A stretch of DNA of 29,771 nt from a virus. The stretch spans positions 1 to 29,771 of IMG/VR virus record IMGVR_UViG_3300006990_000113; one strand, 5' to 3'. Below are positions 21,907-29,771 of the stretch, in pieces. Position 1 is the stretch's first letter, and the number at the start of each line of letters is the position of its first letter. Below the pieces are notes generated by a model. It saw only the letters and a list, made by a program, of their open reading frames with translations. It ran no database searches and was not told where the DNA came from. Made by a program: the position numbers and the translations under genes.

Positions 21907-22469
21907 TAAATGTAGTGTAGATAGGTACCAATGATATGTTTATTTTGTTTCAATGGTGGTAGTCCTGCATGAGGATAGGTCCATGTGGGTGGGAACACCA
22001 GGCATCGACCTGCTACTGGTTTAATTTTGATTCCCAACTTAGTAAACCACGTTTCGCCACCCTCGTCAACATCATTCAGATAGAAGAACAATGCAAGGAA
22101 CCTTCTAGCACTGCTGTGGTCACCAACATCAACGTGAGGATCAAAACGATCATCATCTTCTGCAATGTACTTCTTCAAACGAATCTGTTCAAGTGCATTC
22201 TCTGCTGGCCATGCTTCTCTACTACCAGTGTCTTCCATATACCTTTCAGACACATCTTTGATTGATTCAATCAGACGATTGTGAACCTTACCCCAGATAG
22301 AATCAGGATTGTTCTGAGCATAGTCAGTCACATTGAACTGATGGAACTGTGGACGACCTTCACGGTCCCAGTATTCCCACTGAACATCTCTGGAAGACTC
22401 CATGATGTTCTTCACAAGATTCTCATCAAGAACATTATCATATGTTCTGATGTAGTGATCATGCTCCAT
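21906..22469 (-). CDS. 2OG-Fe(II) oxygenase between gp41 and uvsX (187 aa)
   Basis: Fourth oxygenase in the window, prolyl-4-hydroxylase-like. Metal residues are in [19 protein letters not shown] (His112, Asp114) and [12 protein letters not shown] (His167). The 2-oxoglutarate side chain is probably Lys177 ([12 protein letters not shown]) rather than Arg, as in true P4Hs. [19 protein letters not shown] is the signature core strand. The ATG at 22469 overlaps the uvsX end by 11 bases. The location inside the replication operon suggests an early role; the substrate is unknown. Confidence 0.9.
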   Translation of the reverse strand: MEHDHYIRTYDNVLDENLVKNIMESSRDVQWEYWDREGRPQFHQFNVTDYAQNNPDSIWGKVHNRLIESIKDVSERYMEDTGSREAWPAENALEQIRLKKYIAEDDDRFDPHVDVGDHSSARRFLALFFYLNDVDEGGETWFTKLGIKIKPVAGRCLVFPPTWTYPHAGLPPLKQNKHIIGTYLHYI

Positions 22470-23472
22470 AACTGAACTCCTTTTGTGCGACTTCATCTAG
22501 TGCTTGCATTACTTCTGGGGTGAAATACTTCTCAGGATCTTTGAGAATCTGTTTAGAATAAAGAGAAACGCCCCCCATCTTATAACGGTTACCCACACGC
22601 TCGAAGACTCCGTGCTTCTCACCCAGTTCCAGTAGTCCATAATACTTGTCAAGTCCACGCTCGTCATAAAATAGGCGTGTCTCAATTTTGGCATTCTCCT
22701 TAGTGAATCGTGACTTCTTGGTTTCGCATTTGATGATGTTGCCGATCACCTCTTTACCATCCTTCTCCTTAGACTTAGACAAGAATATAATAGACGATGC
22801 AGCGTACTTCAAACCACTACCACCACCCATTTCTTTCATTGGCACATAGGCACCGATGACATCATAGGTGTGATTGGTAACGATCATAGGTACATTCGCC
22901 TTACCAAGTTTCAGTGTGAGTACACGGAAGATAGACTTCACGATCTGAGAGCGAGTCATGTCACGAGTCTCAGAACCTGCCTCAGCATCTGTGACTTCTT
23001 TGGTAGTTGATAGCATACCAAGTGAGTCTAGACAGAACATCAGAGGTTTACGATCCTCAGGTTTCTGTTCTAGATACTTATCGACAATCTTGATTGCCTG
23101 TGTACGAAACTCTTGCACTGTAACAACAGGAACAATCATCATACGTCTTGAATCGATACCACGACTCTCGATCATGTCACGAGAGATTGCAGACTCGGAC
23201 TCAAAATATATGCATCCAGCATCTGGATCAGAATCAAGGAAATTACGAACGATAGCGAGAGTAAAAAAAGTCTTTCCCGTGCTTGATTCACCAGCAATAG
23301 CCGTAATCTTATTGGAAGGAACACCACCAAAAAGAGACCCACTAACAACGGCGTTAAATAGATAGCAACCAGTATCAACGAAAGATGCAACATCGCCAGC
23401 AGCAACCCCTTCGTTAACAATACCAGCATACTCATTGCCGATCTCCTTTACTACATCATTAAGAAAACTCAT
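22459..23472 (-). CDS. uvsX: RecA-like recombinase UvsX
   Basis: The 337-aa strand-exchange protein of T4-like phages, used in recombination-dependent replication and repair. Walker A GESSTGKT (61-68), the YFESE glutamate (about 96-99), Walker [12 protein letters not shown] and the loop region [20 protein letters not shown] are visible. Full length. Its ATG overlaps the gp43 stop as ATGA, so the two are coupled. Confidence 0.96.
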   Translation of the reverse strand: MSFLNDVVKEIGNEYAGIVNEGVAAGDVASFVDTGCYLFNAVVSGSLFGGVPSNKITAIAGESSTGKTFFTLAIVRNFLDSDPDAGCIYFESESAISRDMIESRGIDSRRMMIVPVVTVQEFRTQAIKIVDKYLEQKPEDRKPLMFCLDSLGMLSTTKEVTDAEAGSETRDMTRSQIVKSIFRVLTLKLGKANVPMIVTNHTYDVIGAYVPMKEMGGGSGLKYAASSIIFLSKSKEKDGKEVIGNIIKCETKKSRFTKENAKIETRLFYDERGLDKYYGLLELGEKHGVFERVGNRYKMGGVSLYSKQILKDPEKYFTPEVMQALDEVAQKEFSYGA

Positions 23473-25970
23473 CCGAATAAAAACTCCAAAGTGTTACGTT
23501 GTTCTGTGGACCATCCTACCGTCGTCAGTATAACACGGACTGGACGTAAGAAGGACTTCTCAAATTGTTCATCATAATCTATCGATGAATGGACATTAAA
23601 CTCTTTGGGTAGAGTCTGGAAGAATGAGATAACATTCTCACCAATCCTGTTTGGTTTACGTAGATAGATGTACTTGATCTTCTCACCCTCCTGAATCAGA
23701 GGATACTTGTGAGTGAGATTTAATTTCTTGCAATAGTGATTGTATAGCAAGGAACCTCTGACATGCATAGGACATCCAGAACCATAGATGTTCCTAGGTG
23801 AAGAGAATTTATTTATGTTATTACATCCACGAGGGAATGCAATATCTTCAAGAGGGAGACTTTCAAACTTACGTCTGAACTGTGCAATATACTTCTGGAT
23901 ATCTGCTTCTGTACCATTCATAACAACATTAAGTGCTTCCTTAATTGCAGTACGACATGGTGCAGGTGTAGAAGACTTGACTGCTTCGATACCCATGATC
24001 TTTAACTTAGGTTTCTCATACCTAACACCCTCACTGTCCCATACATTGAGCAGGTATCGTTTCTTTGCAGTCCAGATACCACGATCAGCGATGTTCTCTC
24101 GCTTCATTTGCATCTTTTGATCATATGCCGAAACATACGACGCCAGGTTTTGATACGATTGTTCAATAAAAGGTTCCAGTTTCTCCTGACAGATCTTGTC
24201 AAGTAGGGAAACAGTTGCTGCTTTATCGTCAGACTTACCACTAAGAAATTTAGTAACAAGAGGTCCAAGATTAAGATAGATTGAATCGGTGTCAGATGCA
24301 ATGACATAATCTACCCCCTCAGTTTGCAATATTTTATTTAGGTATCCGTTGACATCGGATTCGATCCATCGAATCGAGACTTGCCCCGAGAGAGTAATCG
24401 CCTCAGCATTTGCCAGATTGAAGTATCGGAAGTATTGGTTTCCGATGGCACCATAGGCACTGTTGAGTTGGATCTTTCTTGCCATTTGGATATTGGTGTA
24501 TCTTGCAATATCCTTTTGTAGTGCCACGGTTTCCTTAGGTGTGGTGGCATTTTCAAGAGACTGCTTAGCGTGAAGCATTCTCTTCTTGTATATGGTCCGT
24601 TCATCGTAGATCCTTTGCATCATTTCAGGTAGGAAACCATGTATATCTTTACGGTACTGAGCACCGTTGGCACACACAGCATACTCTCCACTGATCTCAA
24701 CCTCTTTGTTCAGCAGTTTGTCAACAGACACCGATGGGTGACGCCTCTCAACCAGAGTTTCTGGTGAGATGTTGTACTGCATGATGAGATGAGGGTACAG
24801 AGAGTTAAGGTCAAAGGACACCACCCAGTCGTAAGCACCTGGTATGGGTTCTTTAACATACGCACCAGCATACTGATCATTCTTTTGTGTACTGATCTTA
24901 GGTGGGACCACAATGTTACGCTTCTTCAAGTCATTGTAGATGAGGGTGTCCCACATCCTGACCTGAGAATAGACATCACTGAGGTTAACCTTAGCGTCAT
25001 ACGCAAGAGTTAATGCCAGTTCGATGAGTTTCATCTTGTCTTCTAGACGGTCAACGAGTTCCACGTCAACGATGTTGTACTCAACAAACTTTTGCCAGTC
25101 TTTTGTATAGAACTCTTTGAAGTTCTGGTATTCACTGTGATCAATCTTTGCTTGACCCAGTTCTACATTTGCAATGTGATCTAGACGATAAGATTCTTGT
25201 GCAGAATAAGTGAACTTCTTGTACAGATCTAAGTAATCTAGAATCGTGACACCATTGATTTCATATGAGATGTGCTTACGACCCATCATCTCAATTTCAC
25301 GTTCCATCACACGGTTCCAGGGGGAGAGACCTTTCTTCCAAGTCTCTCCTAGCACCCGCTCAAATCGACGACAGATGTAAGGAATATCATACAGGTTGCA
25401 GTTCCAACCAGTGATAATATCAGGAGTGTTTTGAGACCACCAAGCATGAAAGTCTTCCAACATATCCACTTCCTTCCAAAAGACACGATACTCTGTGTCC
25501 TTCGGTGTAAATTCCCTCGTACCCCAAGTTATCACCTCCTTGGTAGCAAGATTCTTCATAGTAATACAAAGTATCTCTTCTTGACACGCCTCTACTGAGG
25601 GGAATCCATTGTCACAACCAACTTCGATGTCAATCGTATAGATCTTCATCGCGTTCATATCGAAACGAATCTCATCAGGGAACTTGTCAGCGATGAATTG
25701 ATACACGAATCTGTCATACCCATGCACTTCTAACCCATCAACGTCAGTATACTTCTCGATAAACTTTCGAGCATCCCTAGCACCATCAAAGTGTTTAGGG
25801 TGAGCATACCTACCATCAAGAGTCTTATACTTAGACTCCTTGGTTTGGTTGTTGGGAACGAAGTACAGGGTAGGACGGCATTTCTCTCGGTACTCAACGG
25901 GTTCACCGTTGTTGTATCCCCGATACAGGATAACATCACCGAGTAGAATCACATCCGTGTAAAACTGCAT
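23469..25970 (-). CDS. 43: DNA polymerase gp43 (family B)
   Basis: The 833-aa replicative polymerase with 3'-5' exonuclease. Exo I is YTIDIEVG (about 112), Exo II is [12 protein letters not shown] (about 188) and Exo III is [12 protein letters not shown] (about 299). Polymerase motif A is [12 protein letters not shown] (about 386), motif B is [14 protein letters not shown] (about 500) and motif C is ASDTDSIYL (about 560). The C-terminus NTLEFLFG matches the T4 gp43 sliding-clamp binding tail. All catalytic acids appear present. The ATG at 25970 joins the upstream stop as TGATG, ruling out the TTG one codon earlier. Confidence 0.98.
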   Translation of the reverse strand: MQFYTDVILLGDVILYRGYNNGEPVEYREKCRPTLYFVPNNQTKESKYKTLDGRYAHPKHFDGARDARKFIEKYTDVDGLEVHGYDRFVYQFIADKFPDEIRFDMNAMKIYTIDIEVGCDNGFPSVEACQEEILCITMKNLATKEVITWGTREFTPKDTEYRVFWKEVDMLEDFHAWWSQNTPDIITGWNCNLYDIPYICRRFERVLGETWKKGLSPWNRVMEREIEMMGRKHISYEINGVTILDYLDLYKKFTYSAQESYRLDHIANVELGQAKIDHSEYQNFKEFYTKDWQKFVEYNIVDVELVDRLEDKMKLIELALTLAYDAKVNLSDVYSQVRMWDTLIYNDLKKRNIVVPPKISTQKNDQYAGAYVKEPIPGAYDWVVSFDLNSLYPHLIMQYNISPETLVERRHPSVSVDKLLNKEVEISGEYAVCANGAQYRKDIHGFLPEMMQRIYDERTIYKKRMLHAKQSLENATTPKETVALQKDIARYTNIQMARKIQLNSAYGAIGNQYFRYFNLANAEAITLSGQVSIRWIESDVNGYLNKILQTEGVDYVIASDTDSIYLNLGPLVTKFLSGKSDDKAATVSLLDKICQEKLEPFIEQSYQNLASYVSAYDQKMQMKRENIADRGIWTAKKRYLLNVWDSEGVRYEKPKLKIMGIEAVKSSTPAPCRTAIKEALNVVMNGTEADIQKYIAQFRRKFESLPLEDIAFPRGCNNINKFSSPRNIYGSGCPMHVRGSLLYNHYCKKLNLTHKYPLIQEGEKIKYIYLRKPNRIGENVISFFQTLPKEFNVHSSIDYDEQFEKSFLRPVRVILTTVGWSTEQRNTLEFLFG

Positions 25971-26212
25971 CAACTAACCATCGATTTATACTTGCCCACC
26001 AGAGCGGCAGACGGATCTAGTATAGTAAAGATCAGGTCAGAAGTCAAGAACACGTCTCGCTGATCTGTGTGCAGAGGGAACTCACTGAGTTCACCATCAG
26101 GAGAGACACGAAAGCAATCTTCAATCAGTAGACTCGGTTCCTCGTCCAGTTCCGTCAGTTTCCCCAGCAGGTACGTGCTCGGATCGTTCTTCAACAACAG
26201 TAATTTCAGCAT
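25970..26212 (-). CDS. Sm-like protein, shorter of two (80 aa)
   Basis: The pattern YLLGKLTELDEEPSLLIEDC, then ELSEFPLHTDQRDVFLTSD and LIFTILDPS fits the five-strand Sm/LSm fold: two short motifs separated by a variable loop. Sm-like proteins bind RNA or assemble in rings. From memory, a crystal structure of an Sm-like protein of putative cyanophage origin has been reported. Start at 26212 overlaps the longer Sm-like gene by 92 bases in another frame; the stop is shared with the gp43 start (TGATG). Confidence 0.65.
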   Translation of the reverse strand: MLKLLLLKNDPSTYLLGKLTELDEEPSLLIEDCFRVSPDGELSEFPLHTDQRDVFLTSDLIFTILDPSAALVGKYKSMVS

Positions 26213-26534
26213 CGGTGGCAATTAGTTCGTTATATTTTTCGATCAGTTGATCGATAGGGTTGTAAATGAAAGTGACAGAGGGAATAGGAATGTAAATATG
26301 TGAGTTCTTAGAGAACGGTACATATGCAGTGAACTCCATATCAATGGTATCAAGAGTCTTAGGTGACTCCTGCAAGGATGGTTCTTCAAAAAGATTATGC
26401 TTCTCTTGAATCACCACAGTGTAAGGTTTTTCTAACTTGTATGCTAGTGGTGGACCTTCCTTGCTATCACGCATTTCATACACATCAGCGATTACGTCCT
26501 CGCCGTTTTGCATTCTTACGATTCTTACGCTCAT
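26121..26534 (-). CDS. Sm-like protein, longer of two (137 aa)
   Basis: Starts MSVRIVRMQNGEDVIADVYE, the KL(V)xTGEDIIAxV-type opening I know from phage Sm-like proteins. It continues KLEKPYTVVIQEKH, MEFTAYVPFSKNSHIYIPIP and VTFIYNPIDQLIEKYNEL, the second Sm motif with a helical end. The last ~30 residues are a Glu/Gly/Thr-rich tail that overlaps the next gene's 5' end. Probably works with its neighbour, maybe as RNA-binding rings near replication. Confidence 0.65.
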   Translation of the reverse strand: MSVRIVRMQNGEDVIADVYEMRDSKEGPPLAYKLEKPYTVVIQEKHNLFEEPSLQESPKTLDTIDMEFTAYVPFSKNSHIYIPIPSVTFIYNPIDQLIEKYNELIATDAEITVVEERSEHVPAGETDGTGRGTESTD

Positions 26535-26727
26535 AGTCTTTCTCCATCAATTGTTCATAAGTGTACTTTACCATATCAGTAAAGGCACGTCTAGCAGTAA
26601 TGTTTTTAGTATCTGCTAAGACGTGAACGTACTGCATAAAGTGATCCATATCCTCAGGGGATAGATCAAGAGTGAGGGTCTCACTCTTTTCTGCGTATGC
26701 AGGACACAGGTTAACATACATGTTCAT
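26485..26727 (-). CDS. Hypothetical protein, 80 aa
   Basis: A central helical part (LTLDLSPEDMDHFMQYVHVL, then TARRAFTDMVKYTYEQLMEK) with a very basic tail RKNRKNAKRRGRNR, suggesting nucleic-acid contact. GAGG lies six bases before the ATG at 26727. It overlaps the Sm-like gene by 50 bases and follows a terminator, so it starts the gp43 unit. No promoter box is clear here. Confidence 0.7.
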   Translation of the reverse strand: MNMYVNLCPAYAEKSETLTLDLSPEDMDHFMQYVHVLADTKNITARRAFTDMVKYTYEQLMEKDYERKNRKNAKRRGRNR

Positions 26728-26740
26728 GATTTACCTCAAA

Positions 26741-26767
26741 CAAAAAGAGACCCCATGAGGTCTCTTT
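26741..26767 (-). terminator. Intrinsic terminator upstream of the polymerase unit
   Basis: Minus strand: AAAGAGACC pairs with GGTCTCTTT (9 bp), six-base loop, then TTTTTG. It ends the hsp20/73-aa transcript and separates it from the Sm-like/gp43 unit. Confidence 0.85.
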
Positions 26768-26789
26768 GGTTGTACATTATATAGGTTGA

Positions 26790-27011
26790 TTAGTAGTCCA
26801 TGTTTCCACCATAACTGACACAGATCTTTTTATTTTCTGCTGATGATCTACACCACTGTCTTACGTAAGCGTCTGCATCCTTAGTCATTGTGAAGTGAGC
26901 ATGGTTATGTAATGCTCCGATTGTAATCAAAATTCCAATCGTAATCAGATTATAGTGTGTCGCTGGATGGCACACTATCACTTTCAGGTAGTGCAGAATT
27001 TTTGATTTCAT
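26790..27011 (-). CDS. Small membrane protein, 73 aa
   Basis: Begins MKSKILHYLKVIVC, has one hydrophobic span NLITIGILITIGALHNHAHF (about 21-40), then a soluble tail with two Cys (RQWCRSSAENKKICVSYGG). AAGG stands three bases before the ATG. Its first 62 bases overlap the end of hsp20 in another frame; a shorter start is possible. Followed by a strong terminator. No family recognised. Confidence 0.6.
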   Translation of the reverse strand: MKSKILHYLKVIVCHPATHYNLITIGILITIGALHNHAHFTMTKDADAYVRQWCRSSAENKKICVSYGGNMDY

Positions 27012-27444
27012 AAACCTTCAACTTCTGATGGTCAGGGATGATCTTCTGCAATTCTATCACAAGCAATCCATTTGTAAACGCGACTGTACCGATCTCCACA
27101 TCATCTGAAAGGTTGAACCCCCTAGCAAATGTCCTAGTGCTGACACCCCTATGCAGATACTCATCTTCACCCTTTGCTTTTGGTGAGATGGATCTAATCA
27201 GCAGTACATTTGACTCAGTGGTTACTTCCACCTCCTCTGGTGCCCATCCAGCAAGTGCCATTTCGATACGCCACTTGATGTTTGATTCCCTCACCAGATT
27301 ATATGGTGGATATGCCTCATTGACACTACCCATTCCATATGAATGTAACCTATACATAACATCGTCTAACCCGACGCTATATTTCTCAACCGCATCCACT
27401 ACGGCATTAAGATCTTTATGAGAAAACTTCCTCAATCCAGTCAT
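26950..27444 (-). CDS. hsp20: Small heat-shock protein Hsp20
   Basis: A 164-aa alpha-crystallin chaperone. The core (about 45-147) reads YNLVRESNIKWRIEMALAG, then LLIRSISPKAKGEDEYLHRG, RTFARGFNLSDDVEIGTV and NGLLVIELQKIIP, with the conserved GxL of the family. It holds unfolded proteins; conserved in cyanomyoviruses and possibly used in capsid assembly. Start at 27444 with AGGAG seven bases upstream. A T4 late box 58 bases upstream indicates late expression. Confidence 0.95.
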   Translation of the reverse strand: MTGLRKFSHKDLNAVVDAVEKYSVGLDDVMYRLHSYGMGSVNEAYPPYNLVRESNIKWRIEMALAGWAPEEVEVTTESNVLLIRSISPKAKGEDEYLHRGVSTRTFARGFNLSDDVEIGTVAFTNGLLVIELQKIIPDHQKLKVYEIKNSALPESDSVPSSDTL

Positions 27445-27501
27445 GTAACTACTCCTTTTAAAGCGAGATTGTATTGTGTGATCCCCGAAGGCAATCAAAT
27501 T

Positions 27502-27509
27502 TATTTATA
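27502..27509 (-). promoter_or_regulatory. T4-type late promoter for hsp20
   Basis: Exact TATAAATA on the minus strand, just downstream of a terminator and 58 bases before the hsp20 ATG. Expected start near 27493; leader about 50 bases. Confidence 0.8.
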
Positions 27510-27515
27510 ACAAAC

Positions 27516-27544
27516 AAAAAAAATACGGGGTGGTGAACCCCGTA
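27516..27544 (-). terminator. Intrinsic terminator after the 112-aa gene
   Basis: Minus strand: TACGGGG pairs with CCCCGTA (7 bp) around TTCACCA, followed by eight T. It closes the 112-aa gene unit, and the late box for hsp20 follows within a few bases. Confidence 0.92.
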
Positions 27545-27548
27545 CTTA

Positions 27549-27887
27549 TCATGCAACTCGCTCTACCATATACCCATGTTCGCGACGATCAGCGTTGAAA
27601 CGCTTGGTGGTTTTCCACTTCCTACCATGTAGCATAGTTTTAGGTGGCGTTGCAGGGCGTCCTTTGCCTTCATCCCAGTCGGACTTAGAAACTGGTTTCC
27701 AGAACCAGTCACCAATGCCATAGGAATCATCGATCCAAGGATAAGAGAACCCACGACCACGAGTCTCTGCCTGAATCATAGACTGACGCAGACGCTCGTT
27801 GCCCCTTACATACGCAAACTTAGCAGTAATCGGGTTTGGATCTGTGGAATCGGTTGCTGTAAATAGGTTTGTGGGTGTTGCTGTCAT
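27549..27887 (-). CDS. Hypothetical cyanophage protein, 112 aa
   Basis: Soluble protein with a Thr-rich start (MTATPTNLFTATDSTDPNPI), a central RGRGFSYPWIDDSYGIGDWF segment and a basic end RKWKTTKRFNADRREHGYMV. It stands alone between a consensus sigma70 promoter (27915-27943) and a strong terminator (27516-27544), so it is a one-gene, probably early, unit. Such isolated early genes in phages often act on host functions; that is inference. Confidence 0.8.
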   Translation of the reverse strand: MTATPTNLFTATDSTDPNPITAKFAYVRGNERLRQSMIQAETRGRGFSYPWIDDSYGIGDWFWKPVSKSDWDEGKGRPATPPKTMLHGRKWKTTKRFNADRREHGYMVERVA

Positions 27888-27914
27888 GTGATATTAGGTG
27901 TTTTTGACCCTCGT

Positions 27915-27943
27915 ATTATACGTAGTTACAAAGGACCTGTCAA
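27915..27943 (-). promoter_or_regulatory. Consensus sigma70 promoter for the 112-aa gene
   Basis: Minus strand: TTGACA (27938-27943), exactly 17 bases, TATAAT (27915-27920): both boxes perfect. Expected start near 27908, leader about 20 bases. It lies in the divergent gap shared with the plus-strand genes. Confidence 0.9.
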
Positions 27944-27955
27944 GGGGACAAAAGA

Positions 27956-27963
27956 CCTAAATA
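27956..27963 (+). promoter_or_regulatory. Possible late-type box for the plus-strand island
   Basis: CCTAAATA matches six of eight positions of TATAAATA and lies 24 bases before the first plus-strand ATG (27988). No sigma70 pair with good spacing is visible on the plus strand in this gap. Weak. Confidence 0.3.
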
Positions 27964-27987
27964 GAACTAGTTCCTACGATCGAGACG

Positions 27988-28482
27988 ATGAAGAAATTTC
28001 TTCCTCTCGTTATGCTTCTGATGACCGCGAGCGTTGCTAACGCTGGTGGACTTGTATCAAAACATGCCGCAAGTGTTCAACTAACTGTGGACTCGGCAAG
28101 AACGCAGGCAACTAGAATCGGTTCATCGTTTAGTATTTCAGGATCAAATATTGATACCACGGACGGAACGACCGCCCATACAGTATCTGCTGGTACTATC
28201 ACCTCTGGTGTATACAGTCCTGGCACTATCTCTGCAACACAGGACACAGCAGGTTCGGCCTTCTCGTTTAGTCAGTCATACACACAGGCTGATGCAGTTC
28301 CATCTGCTGCCCCTACTGTGGGTGACGTTCCTAACTTCTCAAACACTACTTCTTACACTGCTGGAACAGCAGGATCCCTAGCAGGTACTGTGACATCTGC
28401 TGGATTGATCACCGTGACGGCTGGTGGCGCAGGCACGACGGCAACAGGACAATACGTGAGTGAGATCACGGTAATTGACTGA
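27988..28482 (+). CDS. Secreted or virion protein with signal peptide (164 aa)
   Basis: A clear Sec signal MKKFLPLVMLLMTASVANAG (cleavage after ANA, about residue 19), then a Ser/Thr/Gly/Ala-rich, beta-prone chain without Cys: VQLTVDSARTQATRIGSSFS, then GSAFSFSQSYTQADAVPSAA. It reads like an envelope-exported or tail-related protein. The next gene shows the same G-x-AF-x-F...Y pattern, so the two look paralogous. No known enzymatic domain. Confidence 0.75.
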   Translation: MKKFLPLVMLLMTASVANAGGLVSKHAASVQLTVDSARTQATRIGSSFSISGSNIDTTDGTTAHTVSAGTITSGVYSPGTISATQDTAGSAFSFSQSYTQADAVPSAAPTVGDVPNFSNTTSYTAGTAGSLAGTVTSAGLITVTAGGAGTTATGQYVSEITVID

Positions 28483-28490
28483 GGTTAGCA

Positions 28491-28928
28491 ATGAAGAATA
28501 CGATTATCTCGTGTGCGATCGTTGCGGTGGGTGCAAGTGTCACACTTGTTCCTGCCCAGGCGGTCCCCGTGGTCCCAAACTTCACCCAGGGGTCAATGAC
28601 GAGCCACACGGAGACAACACAGACGATAACTGAGTCTATAAATAGCATGGACTACAACACTGGGTATCAGTATTCTGCTACTGGTTCTGGTGTATCTGCA
28701 TCTGGAAACCTCTCACCAGGAACAGGTGCTAGTAATGTAACTATTGACGGAGTGACTTCTTCATGGACAGGAGTGAACAACAGACCGACGTTTACACAAA
28801 CAACACCTGGCGCAGCGTTTCAGTTTACAGAAACTTATCAAGGCCCAGGTCTCTCGAATCAAACAATTATAAACAGAACAACAGAGGTTACAAGCATAAC
28901 CGATACCACAAGTATCTTCTCGCAGTAA
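28491..28928 (+). CDS. Second signal-peptide protein (145 aa)
   Basis: Signal MKNTIISCAIVAVGASVTLV with likely cleavage at AQA, then Thr/Ser-rich beta-prone sequence including TPGAAFQFTETYQGPG, similar in pattern to the preceding protein. GAGG lies about six bases before the ATG. Its 3' part overlaps the next frame by 166 bases. Likely exported through the host inner membrane; function unknown. Confidence 0.75.
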   Translation: MKNTIISCAIVAVGASVTLVPAQAVPVVPNFTQGSMTSHTETTQTITESINSMDYNTGYQYSATGSGVSASGNLSPGTGASNVTIDGVTSSWTGVNNRPTFTQTTPGAAFQFTETYQGPGLSNQTIINRTTEVTSITDTTSIFSQ

Positions 28929-29644
28929 CACTTTTATTTGCTAATCCTTCTTATGCTGAAACTGTTGGTGGTGTGTCTGCTACTGCTTCTCCTGTGGCTA
29001 ATAGTTCAGGCTCCGTTACAAACCAAGCCATACAAGTCCTTCAAGGACCTTACATTACAAACACATACGGAAGTGGTATACAATGTCAGGGTCCCACTCG
29101 CAACTTCACCCCCTATGTAACAGGATCTGCTTCGGCATCTAAACCATACGAACCATACTTCAATGATCCTGTGTACGATATCAGTGATCTAAATGAAGAT
29201 GGTTTGATTGATAATCCTGGTGATATATTGTTCCATAAAAGAACACGTACTGGACAGAAAGATAATTATAGTTTAGGTGTAGGGTTCTCTATGACATGGA
29301 GTACACCCATTGATAAGAAGTTGCAGGACCAATGTAAGGAAGCAGCAGCAGCAAGTATTGATTTGCTACAACAAACTGCTGCCAATAAAAGATTGGACTT
29401 TGAGATTGCAAGATTAAAAAATTGTGGATCTCTTATGAAGGAAGGAATCATGTTCCACCCCAAGAGTCCTTATTATAAAATATGTGCGGATGTCGTGGTG
29501 ATGAATGTCAACCAGATCAAAGACCACAGACACACTATCCCTTCGGTTTCAGTGCCTCCCGAAGAGTCCGAATCGCAAGATTCCTCTGACGCTGCTCCAA
29601 ACGACGTTCGTTTACAGACGGTACCTTACTCTCCTTCCCCCTGA
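28763..29644 (+). CDS. Third exported protein; start uncertain (up to 293 aa)
   Basis: The mature region begins at a signal-like KYLLAVTLLFANPSYAET (about 49-66 of this frame). It continues with SGSVTNQAIQVLQGPYITNT, a Cys-bearing GSGIQCQGPTRNF segment, an SDLNEDGLIDNPGD loop that looks like a Ca-binding DxxxDG site, and a helical region (QDQCKEAAAASIDLLQQTAA). No ATG, GTG or TTG lies near the signal; the only canonical in-frame start is 28763, inside the previous gene, which would put 48 polar residues before the signal. The frame is certain, the start is not. Confidence 0.7.
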   Translation: MDRSEQQTDVYTNNTWRSVSVYRNLSRPRSLESNNYKQNNRGYKHNRYHKYLLAVTLLFANPSYAETVGGVSATASPVANSSGSVTNQAIQVLQGPYITNTYGSGIQCQGPTRNFTPYVTGSASASKPYEPYFNDPVYDISDLNEDGLIDNPGDILFHKRTRTGQKDNYSLGVGFSMTWSTPIDKKLQDQCKEAAAASIDLLQQTAANKRLDFEIARLKNCGSLMKEGIMFHPKSPYYKICADVVVMNVNQIKDHRHTIPSVSVPPEESESQDSSDAAPNDVRLQTVPYSPSP

Positions 29645-29771
29645 GTTTAGCAATCTTTTTAATAACTTTCTTAACCGTTGGTTTGACTACTTTCAATAGT
29701 AAGTCTGCCAGCGGTTTTGCTAATAGTGCTGATGTAGTAGCGATGACAGCAATGCCACCCACGGATGCTAC
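29535..29771 (-). CDS. Small membrane-anchored basic protein (runs to right edge)
   Basis: The frame stays open to the window edge. A GTG at 29762 is one possible start, or it begins beyond the window. It reads GGIAVIATTSALLAKPLADL (one hydrophobic segment), then a Lys-rich helix VVKPTVKKVIKKIAKLRGKE and an Arg-rich end. It converges with the plus-strand 293-aa gene and overlaps its last 110 bases on the opposite strand. No family recognised. Confidence 0.55.
   Translation of the reverse strand, partial: VASVGGIAVIATTSALLAKPLADLLLKVVKPTVKKVIKKIAKLRGKESKVPSVNERRLEQRQRNLAIRTLREALKPKG

Overview
The window is part of the genome of a T4-like cyanophage (a myovirus infecting marine Synechococcus or Prochlorococcus). 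Two sets of genes show this. The replication set is T4-like: gp43 DNA polymerase, UvsX recombinase, gp41 helicase, gp61 primase and NrdA/NrdB. The auxiliary set is typical of cyanophages: psbA (photosystem II D1), two hli genes, talC, mazG and hsp20. Nearly everything lies on the minus strand in tightly packed, often ATGA- or TGATG-overlapping genes. Only three genes near the right end (27988-29644) are on the plus strand.

Layout, left to right. (1) 1-6720: an auxiliary-metabolism and early region. It holds the 5' part of psbA, two hli genes, a peroxiredoxin, three of the window's four 2OG-Fe(II) oxygenase-like proteins, a tRNA-Arg(UCU), a small PD-(D/E)XK nuclease, talC and many very small proteins. 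Most of the very small ones were found by reading the gaps, because they are under 60 codons. (2) 6796-12646: nrdB, a small intercalated gene, nrdA, primase gp61 and three conserved hypotheticals. (3) 12663-19856: a virion-type block. It contains an Ig-like structural protein, small Lys-rich proteins, a 510-aa histone-like/Ser-rich protein, then a translationally coupled trio: an HxGH nucleotidyltransferase, a KxDG ligase-like nucleotidyltransferase, and a 446-aa protein with an SH3-like start and a possible nuclease core. Two small membrane or lipoprotein genes follow. (4) 19856-26727: the replication core, mazG - gp41 - 2OG oxygenase - uvsX - gp43 - two Sm-like proteins - a hypothetical. (5) 26790-27887: a small membrane protein, hsp20 and a hypothetical. 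(6) 27988-29644: a plus-strand island of three signal-peptide proteins, converging on a minus-strand membrane protein that runs off the right edge.

Regulation can be read directly. Five minus-strand sigma70-type promoters have TTGACA, exactly 17 bp, and a TATATT/TATAGT/TACACT/TATAAT box (438-466, 2102-2130, 4343-4371, 6796-6824, 27915-27943). Three exact T4 late boxes TATAAATA occur in gaps (6810, 13520, 27502). Four minus-strand intrinsic terminators separate transcription units (6326, 13538, 26741, 27516). The early sigma70 set sits ahead of auxiliary genes. The late boxes sit ahead of the structural protein and hsp20.

The genes combine to keep photosynthetic electron flow alive (psbA, hli, peroxiredoxin), redirect carbon to pentoses (talC), make dNTPs (nrdA/nrdB, mazG), and copy and recombine DNA (gp61, gp41, UvsX, gp43). 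The least explained part, and the best candidate for an undescribed system, is the 15950-19526 trio embedded among virion-like proteins. Family assignments come from reading motifs by eye; no database search was possible.
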